Shown piece by piece: positions 1-9,515 of a DNA stretch of 64,000 nucleotides. The translations under genes were made by a program, and so were the position numbers. The DNA lies in the NCBI GenBank assembly GCA_023846275.1, contig CM043865.1:8730068-8794067 (forward strand), in the 5' to 3' direction. The notes under the pieces were generated by a model. The model was not told the DNA's origin. It was given only the letters and a program-made list of their open reading frames with translations, and did not search any database. The DNA comes from Vanilla planifolia (lineage: Eukaryota; Streptophyta; Magnoliopsida; Asparagales; Orchidaceae). Each line of letters begins with the position of its first letter. The first letter of the stretch is position 1.

Positions 1-590
1 TTAATTTTGAAATTTGAATAATAAGACATGAAATAGGATCGTATTTGTATATCTTAAATTATGAGTTAAGTGGCTTAAATGTGATATCTTTTATAGAATT
101 AAAAAGTGAGTTGAAGGCCATCCTTATCTTATATTATTTCCAACCATAAGGTAGCAAAATTATTTGTGTGAGATTCCTTCAAAGTAGGAATCAATGATCT
201 AGATAAGGGAAAAGTAATTAAAGGAAATAAAAGAAACTTAGAATGCATAATCTTTTAGGATAAGGATAAGATGAAATTGTTCCAACCATCTTAGCATGAT
301 TTGAGAACTTTTTGGCTAGTTATATAAGGTCTTAAGATACATTAAGGTTTAATATTTTATCACTTTGTAGTCGTGAAGTATTCTAAAAATTCCTACCCAA
401 GAGAAGCAAAGGAGAAGTGATCGAGAATAAGAAAGTATTGTTATACATAAAATTTGAAATTTGAGTCTCTATTATAGATTTGCATTTTTGATAATTCCTA
501 GAATACCATGGATTATTATTGAACATAAATTAAAGAAAGGTATAAGGATGATAAATTAAGTTCAAAAACTTAGTGAACGAGTTTTTAGTT
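1..590 (+). repeat. Fragment resembling an old Tekay-type LTR
   Basis: No gene is visible. The interval has the same layout as the old solo LTR further right: a leader rich in AAATTTGAA-type words, a TATA-like box (TATATAAG at 321-328), then a purine-rich leader with GAGAAGCAAAGGAGAAG-type sequence. The old solo LTR has a comparable AAATTTGAA block near 4550 and a TATA box at 9785-9792. I infer a diverged copy of the same LTR family. Neither end could be fixed because the window begins here and the right boundary fades into the next LTR. Confidence 0.3.
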
Positions 591-3026
591 GGTACTATAA
601 AACAACTCAATAACATATGAAACTTTTCCTAATATGATGGTCAAGCTCTATTTTGTGTGGTTCATAAATGTTAAATCATATAGTATGAAGTAGTTTATCA
701 TACCTATATGTTTCATTTCATTACTCACAAAACTTAATAAACTTAATATAAAAATGGTGTATTCTTGTTGTACAAATATAATATCATTTATTGTATGAGT
801 ATGATCATTATGTCATACAATTGTATACTATTTTTCTTCAAGTAATCTCAAAATACTTGTAAGATTGCATCATATAAAAAATCTTGAGAGCTCGACACTT
901 AGTAAAAATAATTATCATATGATGGAGATCTACAAATTACACTTATATGATCTATTTGAGCAAGAAAAATGAATTGAACATACTTGTATAATCCCAATGA
1001 TCATCTAGTATAATATTCAAAATCCTCAAGTTATGTGTCTAAAAGTTTCACCATATAATATAATATCAATTATCGTACTTGCATGATACCCTTACAGTAA
1101 CTAGAATACATTATTCATCTTAACGCATTATTAGGATGATCATAACTTAATGCTATTGTTCTAATATGATTTATCCAATATAATGATATGAATGTGAACT
1201 TGAGGTTGTATAGCTATTTCAATTTGGAAATTATATACTAGTCATTACACATTCCAACTTTTGTCTTCATTTATTCAAGGATATAATACTAATACATTTC
1301 AAAAACAATAGGCTAAGATTCATATTACAAAAACATAAGAAAAGGAAAAGAGCTAAACATGATTTACTCTCTTAATTGGAGTGGTTGGACATGTACAAGC
1401 TTAATTGTGGTTAAATATTTATAATTAATATGTCATATGACCTTATCATGATATTGTAACTTGGTTATATGCATAACACTACTTAAACAATCTCCAAGTT
1501 CTTTGTTTGCTTATAGCACCTACATCATACAGTACAATATAATGTATCTATATGATCTATTCCTTTTTCATAGATAACTTCAATTATCTTAAGTAAGAAA
1601 TATATTGATTATATCATATGAATATGATAATTATATTTTATAAGTATGATCATCATCTAATAAGAATGAATTTTGATTTGTCTACATTATCCTATGATGG
1701 TGATCTATATATTGCACTTATACAAATCCTTTCTACTTAACACTTAAAACAAGATTTATATAAAGTTGTTATATTATTATGATATGTTTATCATATTTGT
1801 TTGACTATCTTTTAAGTCTTGTTAAGCTAAACACTACATGATGATACAATGACTTATTCATATATGATCACAATCTACAACATTTTCCTAAGAGCTTGGT
1901 TCTTGGCAAAAATAAATATCATATGGTAGAGAACCATTACTCACTTATACAATCTATTTAAATTATAAAGAAGAACCTCATTATGCATGTATGATTCATG
2001 TGATCGCCTGACATTGTATATATAGAACTTAAGCATTGCATTAAGAATTGACATTATACAGTATGAAGACACTTCTTACTTGTAGGATAATTTAATCGAA
2101 GTCAATTTCACTTATCATATTGTCACATCATTAGAGGTGATTTAAGTATTACACTAATCATCTTAAGACAATGGTTCTTACATACAAATTAATACATTGT
2201 CAAAACCTATAACAACTAGTTGATTTATCCTAAAAATGCCATTATTATGGTTGAATCTTCTTTATTTTCATCAAACTCATTCATATAAATAGAGATGGGA
2301 TAAAGAAGAATTGTTGATGATGATTAAACTGCTAAATCATTTGGAAGGTCATAATAGGGAAATCGTTAGAATATTGATTATGCCACAACTGAGGATTGTT
2401 CCTTCTATTGCTTCAATTATTCCATTCTTATTTTTTTCTTTCTTTAACTTTCATCAAGCTTCATCTTATTTGTTAATATTATTTATATCATTTAGTTTTT
2501 TTCATATAGATTTAATAAGTAAATGGTATAATCTTTGTGATCTTGATTGTGCAAAACATGTTACAATATTTGTAAAGATATTGTACATGTTCTTTTGTAA
2601 TGTGTAACCCTACAAATTTTGTAAAAAAGTTATGGTTTTGTATGGTTTACCCCTATTAGCTATGGCAAAAGGGAGTTTATTTTTTAATGGAAGCCTAGTT
2701 AGATTGACTAAACCTAGATGTAGACATTGGTTGGGTCAAAAGCTAAAACGTATTGTTCTCACTAGCTTTACATGATTTTCATATTTTACTTTACTCAATA
2801 CATCACATTACAAATATTGAAAAATATTTGATAAAAAAATATTTCTACATGTCATTAAGAGTAATTAAGATTCACATTTAATTTACTTTACAAAACTATT
2901 TGAGTTGATTAAACCTTATTAATAAAGCAAAATATTTATCATAACCTTATATTTAAAACCAAGTGCTTTGCAAACCTTCAAAATTCAACCCCCTCTCTCT
3001 TGTGCTTATTACTTTCTTATATTACA
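591..3026 (+). repeat. 5' LTR of a SIRE/Maximus-like Ty1/copia element (LTR A)
   Basis: This stretch aligns by eye with 18077-20639. Examples are about 1570-1800 against 19440-19670, 2010-2060 against 19800-19860 (both AT-rich with a conserved AAGAATTxACAT core), and 2237-2300 against 19917-19990. Both copies have a TATA box the same way round. The right end is taken as CA at 3026 because a primer-binding site follows at once. The left end is uncertain: the first part of LTR B has no clear partner here, so the 5' end has diverged or been lost. The reading frame at 2311-2607 is R/U5 sequence, not a gene. Short imperfect TATGATCATA palindromes recur through both LTRs. Confidence 0.6.
2284..2291 (+). 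promoter_or_regulatory. TATA box of LTR A
   Basis: TATAAATA is followed by AGAGATGG. The same box at the equivalent place in LTR B (19973-19980) is also followed by GAG. It lies about 740 bp before the LTR end, as expected for a U3/R promoter. Activity is unlikely given the decay of the element. Confidence 0.4.
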
Positions 3027-3029
3027 AAG

Positions 3030-3041
3030 TGGTGTCAGAGT
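3030..3041 (+). other. Primer-binding site, initiator tRNA-Met type
   Basis: TGGTGTCAGAGT differs from the plant tRNA-iMet primer site TGGTATCAGAGC at two positions and lies three bases after the proposed LTR end. It fixes the plus orientation of this copia element. Confidence 0.55.
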
Positions 3042-3129
3042 AGAGTTGTATCAAGGGAAAATTTTCCTAAAAGAAGATCCTAACATATTCTCATTTGTGT
3101 GGGGTGAACAAGAAACACTGATTTCATTA

Positions 3130-4474
3130 TGATAGATAGACCACCCTTATTTGAAGGAAAATATTTTTCTATAAATAAAGATGCTTTTTAAATCTTTTAT
3201 TATATAAATTGATCATAGCTTGTGATTTTTTTAAACAAACTTACATTATATCTATTTATTCAAGTGATAAACCTAGATTATTGAGACAAACTAATGTAAG
3301 AGGAACAAATTACCTATATTGTATCTTTTCTCAATAAATTAGAATTAAGATATGTCATCTAAGTACTTTCTTTTTAGGTGATGTGGGAGTAAAAAAAATT
3401 ATATGATGAAAAACATGCCAAACTCCTTACTAAAGCTAAGCAAGATAAAAACAAAGAAGAAAAAGAACAAAAATCATGTGAAAGAGAAAGTGTGCTCAAG
3501 TTTTTTTGATGCAAGCTATTCAGATAGAGGTACTAAGTCTATATTTTATTTTGAGGACTCTTTCATAGATTCCAATGATGAATTATCTAAATATTTTGTA
3601 TAATTAGGACAAAAGCATAAGAAATTAATCAACATATATGCTGCTCTTATGAAAACTTGTGCTAAACATGAGAATAAAATAATTTATCTACAAAAGAAAT
3701 GTGACATTCTTAAGGAGAAGAACTTTTTATTAACTAAAATGTTGAAAGATCGTACTCTCACAATTACAAAGTTGAAAAAAATCAATTATATAGAGTGATT
3801 TTAACTTGATTGAGCATGTTTCTTATATTAATTCTTTGAAAAATGAAAACAAGTTGTTAAAGGATGAAAATGCTGATCTTAAAGAAAAACTAACAAAGTT
3901 TATTGTAATTCAAAATGAATTAGATGATTTGAAGGCAAAGTTTGTTGATGTATCTTCACATGTTTCTACTTCTCATGTTTAATCTTATTCATATGTTCCT
4001 TATCATGTTATGTCACATAATATTGTGAAAAGAGATACTGCTCAATTGCATGCTTATTCTAATATTACACTTAAATTTAATGGTAATTATAAATATAACA
4101 AATCTTATGTTTATTTGCATACATCCAGACTCATGCTCCATCCAAAGCTGTATGTAATTATTACTCTAGACATGTGCATGCTTCTTATGATTGCCCAATT
4201 AGGAAGTTCACTCACTTGAAAGGAAATAAAGTGAATAGATTCCAAAAGTAACTATTATGAAAAACATTTTTACACATCAATCATACACTACCACTCTTGA
4301 TCCAAGATGGTTTGAGTTCCTAAATCTAAAACATAAGTAGTTGTGTAGGCATATATTTGTAAAAGAGATCAATGGAGCAAAACATGGTCTTATGCACTTT
4401 GCTTATGGCTTACTTGATAAGATGTTCATCTATGAGCAAATATTGCCCTCATCACAATTACAATAATAGTTATG
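3130..4474 (+). pseudogene. Degenerate SIRE/Maximus-like gag
   Basis: Frames broken by stops retain the gag layout of SIRE/Maximus copia elements. Near 3132 there is a start reading M-I-D-R-P-P-L-F-E-G, matching the usual N-terminal R-P-P-L-F-x-G. A lysine-rich stretch follows at about 3400-3600, then a heptad-like leucine and lysine region at about 3600-3950. At about 4150-4240 there is a damaged CCHC-like knuckle reading C-N-Y-Y...H...Y-D-C-P-I-R-K. In the family a protease and integrase follow. Here no pol homology is seen before the old LTR insertion at 4480, nor where the internal sequence resumes at 15688. Not translatable. Confidence 0.6.
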
Positions 4475-5167
4475 ATTGATGTTATACATAATAGTTTTGA
4501 CCATATTATTACTAAATTAGTTGATCAAAGAATGTTTTATTTTGTTAATTAAAAATTTGAAATTTGAATTTTGAATTATGAAATTTGAAGTGGAAGCATG
4601 ATTGAATGGTAAGATCTAAGTTACACCACATGAGACTTAATTTGGTTTAATGCTTAAAAATGAGCTTATGATTTTATTTAATTATGGATGCATGAAAACA
4701 TATGGTAAAGAAGTCCTAAAAGTTAGAAGCAGTGTGTTATACCCAGTAAAAATTTTTATGTTAATCTTTAATAAATTATTTTTTGGCTTGGATGATTTCA
4801 GATCGACAGTAGGATGAGCCAGGAGCTCAATTGGAGGCTATTGGAATTTCTGAAATTTCTGGGGATTTTCCGGAGCACCGAGGTGAATTTTAAGTAATTT
4901 TCCTGTTTAATTATATTTATTGGATTTTTAGAAATTCGAAAATCCATTTAAATTGAACCGGAAATTGGTTTTTTTTACCGCGCGTGAACCGGACCGGAAC
5001 GGTTCAGCGGAGGCGGAGGCGGTCGCCGAGTGAGTTTGCACATGCGTTCTGATAAGCGGATCGGACGGTCGTGATCGACGGTTGGGATTGAACCGGCTGA
5101 TCGGGTACTTACCGTGTCGAAAACGTGTCAACGATGCGTAACGGGTTTTCACCGTGTCGGCCAGGAA

Positions 5168-5175
5168 TATAAAAA
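5168..5175 (+). promoter_or_regulatory. TATA box of the young Tekay LTR
   Basis: TATAAAAA lies between GGAA and CCCTCGCG, 433 bp inside the LTR. The same box and CCCTCGCG context occur in the inverted solo LTR (14675-14682, minus). A GC-rich leader follows, consistent with a U3/R boundary just downstream. Confidence 0.5.
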
Positions 5176-6714
5176 CCCTCGCGAAATACGTCGATTAGGG
5201 TTTCATTCGACCGACCGATAGAGAGGAAGTTTTCCGGTGTACGGCGCGTGATTCCGGCGGCCTGGCAAGGGGCTTTTTGTGCCTGGAGATTCACGGGACC
5301 GAGGAGAGTTGATTTATACCGGGTTCGTTCGGTGAGGAGCTGCGGCGAGCTGCGAACGAGGTTCACCGTCGCCGGCATCTTTGAGGTAGGAATTTCAGAT
5401 TTTAAATTAGTTATTTAGCTAATTAAAAATATGGATTATTTTGCAAATAGCTACCGGAGCATGCGAATTGTGGTTTGTAGAATTGATTAATGCAAATTAT
5501 TGATTTTTAGCAACTTTAGGGTTTTCTTCGGAAAATTATAACCACCGAATTTGGGAATTTTACCAAGCATGTGATGATTCAATTATGTGCTTTATTCATG
5601 TTAATGTAGTATCGTATGCTGGAATTGTTTAATTTCGTAAATTGTCAAATTGGGGATCGGATGAAACTCCTTTGGCGGAAATTCTGTTTGAACCTTAGGA
5701 ATTAGTGGCATTATTGAAACATTAGGATAGTATGAACATCGGATTTTGTTTCTTCTTATTCGCGGTCGCCGGAAATCGGCGGAAGAATTGGATTTGGTCG
5801 GCGATTTCGTCGGCTAGGGTTTCGCGGGCGTCGGACAGAGGAAGGAGATAAATTTGGTTAATTATATTTAATTAAGTAATTGTAAATTTAATTTAATGGT
5901 ATTTATATAATATTTATTAACGGATTATTAATTAATTCGGATCGGCGGTGTCGCGGTTCAGCGCGAAGGCCCGAACCGGTGGCGAGATCCGGTTCAGCGG
6001 GATTCGGCGCGGACGAACGGCGCGGCGCGGAGGAGAGAGAAGCGGAAGGAAAAATTCGGAAATTTATTATTAATCCGAATTTTCGGAAGTAAAAAGATAA
6101 GCGGAAAATTTAATTCGGAAATTAATCCGAATTTTCGGAAAATGGATAAAATGCAGAATTTGATATTTCGAATTTAGGAAAATTCGATAATTGAGTTTAG
6201 GGATTATTTATATTTTGGAAAAATTCAAGAAAATCAGAAAATTTGGAAATGAGAAATTTCGAAAATTCTGGAGATCCGTGGGTAAAGAAAAATTGCCTGA
6301 AGTGGGGAAAAATGTTATCAGTGATGATAGTACAGCTGGAAACAATCAGACAGAGGTATGGTACATGGATGCTACCAGAACAGTCAGTAATTGACAGTTG
6401 TGTTGCTTTGATGGCAACGGCATGGATTGAGTCAGTTTACTCAGTGTGGGCATATTTTATGGATTGGCATACTGGACCGGACTACTATAGACCCTATATG
6501 ATGTTTTAGGGTAGTTGTGGTAGGTAACTGTGCGGTTCAGACTTAGCTTCCACAGTATACATGTGGACTGGTATGCGCCTTGTCGTACCTGGACATATGT
6601 TGCCGAATCTTGGAGTTAGAGAATTGACAATGACTGTAGGGGCGTGAGCTTCTATGGAAGTTGTTGGTAGAGGACTCCTTGGGACGGTGGCTGAGTCGAT
6701 CTCTCCTGGTCCAT

Positions 6715-6823
6715 GTGTGTAGGCCTGCGCGCCTGAGGGTGGCAGGGGTGTCTCGCAGTGGCTAGCCAAGTGTGTAGGCCTGCGCGCCTTAGGGTGGCAG
6801 GGGTGTCTCACATTGGCTAGAGA
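6715..6823 (+). repeat. 55-bp tandem duplication inside the Tekay LTR
   Basis: Two copies (6715-6769 and 6770-6823) of a unit starting GTGTGTAGGCCTGCGCGCCT and carrying GGGTGGCAGGGGTGTCTC. The same pair is present, inverted, near 13128-13230 in the solo LTR, so the duplication predates both insertions. Confidence 0.75.
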
Positions 6824-7793
6824 TTTTGTGACTGGATCTGTCTATAGTCTCCAGGAGATTGATTGACGAGAGACGCTGCGGTGTCGGGTGCTTAGGTGCC
6901 ATGCGTGTTTCGAGATGGGCGTTCCCACTGGCACGCTACCTGGAAGCCCAGAGGAGAGCTACTCTGGTGTGACTGGGGGTGACTGTGGTTGGTCGGAGTC
7001 TGGGACTGAGAGTGCCTATCCACCATATATTGTTATGCTGTATTCTTATACTCTTGCTATTATCCTTCTCTTGCATGTGAGTTTTACTAGCTGTCTTTCC
7101 TACTGAGCGTAGCTCATTTCCGTATTATATATTTTCAGTGGCTCGGCAGACTTGACGCTACCAGATTAGGTGGGATCGTGGTCAGTAGGCTTGTGGAGGA
7201 TATCTGATCTGTGATTATCTGAGAAATTCTGGTTAGTTGATTGTTGCTGTTGGATGTTGTCAGTGAGACTGTTATTCTCATATGTCAGGTATTATGTGAG
7301 GGTGATTCTGACTTATGTATCTGGTTGGACAATATTGCACTTGTTGGACTTGGATCTTATTCTTGTAATGTAGTTTCCACTACTGTTTTACTTTATTATC
7401 TGATGGTATAGTGTGTGGAGTACCATATTTTATCTGAAGATGTTATGTATTTTATTTTTGATGGTGAGGTCATTACATGACTAATGAACTTAACCGTGGG
7501 GGTTCAGACTTCTATTAGACCGGTTCTCCTATCGGTATGGATTAGGAGTATTGGGTCTAGTAGGAGTAACATTGCGCGAGTCCATCTGTTAATTCAGGAG
7601 TCATGAACCTGATTTGACGGTGTACCCGGGAGATGGGATCCACATTGTTAAGGAAAGTAGGTGTGTAATGATGTGTTATATCCTATGTTTTTCGTAGGCT
7701 ACTCAGGTTGGTATGGGACGATCTGAGCTGTCTATATAAAAAAAAAAATATATGCCAAAAATCAGCCTAGGAAAATATGGGGTGTAACAGGAG

Positions 7794-7805
7794 TGGTATC
7801 AGAGC
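7794..7805 (+). other. Primer-binding site, initiator tRNA-Met
   Basis: TGGTATCAGAGC is an exact 12-base match to the usual plant tRNA-iMet primer site, four bases after the 5' LTR. It confirms the LTR end and the plus orientation. Confidence 0.88.
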
Positions 7806-7948
7806 CCTAGGTTAAGATAGTGGGGCTAGACATGTATAGGAGTTCAACCCAAGGTGGGGAGAACTGTGGATTCTTTTGTTTACTATAGTAGTCCATATGC
7901 CAATTGCCAAATGACAACTCTAATGCCAGATTAGTTGCTTTTGACAGT

Positions 7949-9124
7949 ATGGCTGGTACCAGGAGACTTTCCGCTCGTGGAGCAGCTAGAGGCAGACCTG
8001 TATCTACTACTCCTACCCCAGAGACGAGCCCAGCATTGCCAGTTGAGCCAGCCGTGGATCGTTGGATCGATGCCTTCATGCGGTTGCGTCCGCGGAGCTT
8101 CAGTGGGTCGGCTGACCCAGCGGTGGCAGATGACTGGATGGCTCATATGCTTGAGCTATTTGATGCCTTGGGATGTCCATTCGGCAGGAAGGTAGTACTT
8201 GCTGCTCTAGTATTGGAGGGAGAGGCTGCTACCTGGTGGAGAGGCCAGCGGCGCGCCATGTTTGGGGAGGCCCAGAACAGCGAGATAGCATGGGAAGACT
8301 TTGTTGAGGCATTCAGGGAGTGCTACATTCTGGCTTCTGCCATGTCTCAGTTCAGGAGGGAACTTATACAACTCAGGCAGGGCCAGATGTCAGTGAACGA
8401 TTACTTATCGAGGTTCACTTATCTGGCGAGGTACGCCGCAAAGCTGGTGCCTTCTGAGGAGCGCAGATGTGAGATGTTCCTGGAGGGACTTCGTCCTATG
8501 CTGCAACGCCAGCTAGTTGTGAGTCGGTTTGCCAGGTTTCGTGACTTGGTGGAGGCTGCGAGATCCGTTGAGCTTATTGACACCCGGATGGAGGCCCAGA
8601 GAGAGACTCACAACAAGAGGAAGGAATTCAGAAATGTCCAACAAAACAAAAAGGACAAGAGACACAGAGATCACCATGGTACTCAGGAGGGCGTGGTCCA
8701 GCCACGACCTATCTCTGAGAGACCAGGGCAGCAGACAGGTAACCGGACTGGGGGGATTATCTGCTACCATTGTCGACAGCCCGGACACAAGAAGTGCGAC
8801 TGCCCAGAGTTGAAGAAACAGAGGATCACAGGACCGGTTGGTTCATCTGGGGGACAGCCCAGAGTGTTTGCACTGACTCGGCAGCAGGCTTCAGAGTCAC
8901 CAGAGGTGATCACAGGTATGCTTTATTTTGGCAACGTGCAGTGCATGACTTTGTTTGATAATGGTGCATCTCATTCTTTTGTTGCTGAGAGGATCTGGAA
9001 TCAAATATCAGGATCCAAGGGTTACTTGAAGGAACCCTTATTGGTTAGGCTTCCTGATGGGAAAGAGATTCCCACTGTTCAGAAGATTGACGGATCTATT
9101 CAAGATAATAAAGTAAAACAGTAG
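7949..9124 (+). CDS. Gag polyprotein with truncated protease, Tekay/Del-type Ty3/gypsy
   Basis: This is an uninterrupted 391-codon frame. I start it at the first ATG (M-A-G-T-R-R-L-S); the frame is open upstream to 7904 but only through TTG. A basic, proline-rich N-terminus leads into a retrotransposon gag domain at about residues 40-185, with W-W at 96-97, F-R-E-C-Y, and R-Q-G-Q-M-S-V-N-D-Y. A CCHC knuckle, C-x2-C-x4-H-x4-C, spans residues 272-285. The protease begins after it, with active-site triad D337-N-G and A-S-H-S-F following, where DTG or DSG is usual. The frame stops at the deletion junction (stop at 9122-9124), removing the second half of protease and all of pol. Gag packages element RNA into particles. 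An intact gag without pol suggests a recently deleted copy. Confidence 0.85.
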   Translation: MAGTRRLSARGAARGRPVSTTPTPETSPALPVEPAVDRWIDAFMRLRPRSFSGSADPAVADDWMAHMLELFDALGCPFGRKVVLAALVLEGEAATWWRGQRRAMFGEAQNSEIAWEDFVEAFRECYILASAMSQFRRELIQLRQGQMSVNDYLSRFTYLARYAAKLVPSEERRCEMFLEGLRPMLQRQLVVSRFARFRDLVEAARSVELIDTRMEAQRETHNKRKEFRNVQQNKKDKRHRDHHGTQEGVVQPRPISERPGQQTGNRTGGIICYHCRQPGHKKCDCPELKKQRITGPVGSSGGQPRVFALTRQQASESPEVITGMLYFGNVQCMTLFDNGASHSFVAERIWNQISGSKGYLKEPLLVRLPDGKEIPTVQKIDGSIQDNKVKQ

Positions 9125-9510
9125 TGGAGTGCCATATTTTATCTGAAGATGTTATGTATTTTATTTTTGATGGTGAGGTCATTACATGACTAATGAACTT
9201 AACCGTGGGGGTTCAGACTTCTATTAGACCGGTTCTCCTATCGGTATGGGTTAGGAGTATTGGGTCTAGTAGGAGTAACATTGCGCGAGTCCATCTGTTA
9301 ATTCAGGAGTCATGAACCTGATTTGACGGTGTACCCGGGAGATGGGATCCACATTGTTAAGGAAAGTAGGTGTGTAATGATGTGTTATATCCTATGTTTT
9401 TCGTAGGCTACTCAGGTTGGTATGGGATGATCTGAGCTGTCTATATGCAAAAAAAAATATATATATATATATATGCCAAAAATCAGCCTAGGAAAATATG
9501 GGGTGTAACA
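9124..9510 (+). repeat. 3' LTR fragment of the young Tekay-type element
   Basis: Corresponds to 7415-7789 of the 5' LTR and ends in the same GGGTGTAACA. The only differences are a handful of substitutions and an expanded AT tract (about 9458-9473). The join at about 9118-9124 falls in a short shared AGT/GTGGAG word, suggesting microhomology-mediated deletion. The TSD CAGTG follows. Confidence 0.9.
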
Positions 9511-9515
9511 CAGTG

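Larger units (their letters stand above)
4735..7789 (+). repeat. Complete 3.05-kb 5' LTR of the young Tekay-type element
   Basis: Starts TGTTATACCC and ends GGGGTGTAACA. The length is confirmed by the inverted solo copy at 12152-15192, which has the same termini. LTRs of this size are usual for Tekay/Del chromoviruses. It contains a TATA box at 5168-5175 and a 55-bp tandem duplication at 6715-6823. Small open frames inside it (for example around 6243-6509, 6506-6811 and 6888-7106) recur in the solo copy because the LTR itself is duplicated. I do not call them genes. Confidence 0.9.
4735..9510 (+). mobile_element. Young internally deleted Tekay/Del-type Ty3/gypsy element
   Basis: Order: complete 5' LTR (4735-7789), tRNA-Met primer site, intact gag with the start of protease, then a fragment of 3' LTR (9124-9510). 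The target duplication CAGTG is present on both sides (4730-4734 and 9511-9515), so the element ends are genuine. Protease after the active site, RT, RNase H, integrase, chromodomain and about 2.7 kb of 3' LTR are missing. Over the shared 370 bp the two LTRs show only about four substitutions plus A/AT-tract length changes, so the insertion is recent. It is clearly richer in GC than its surroundings. It cannot move without pol from a relative. Confidence 0.9.

Noticed and set aside
363..367. CTTTG as the left target duplication of the plus-strand copia element (CTTTG also follows LTR B at 20640-20644)
   Set aside because: The sequence after 367 does not resemble the start of LTR B, and the sequence before it does not continue the RT frame interrupted at 20640. 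A 5-base match alone is expected by chance.
2311..2607. 98-codon plus-strand frame with hydrophobic stretches
   Set aside because: It falls in the R/U5 part of LTR A, just after the LTR TATA box, and is not kept in LTR B.
6243..7106. Several 70-100 codon frames in the young Tekay LTR that recur at 12864-13630
   Set aside because: The recurrence is explained by duplication of the LTR as a whole. There are frame differences between copies and no known domain.
7904..7948. Longer gag start at 7904
   Set aside because: The codon at 7904 is TTG. The first in-frame ATG is 7949, followed by the basic N-terminus expected for gag.
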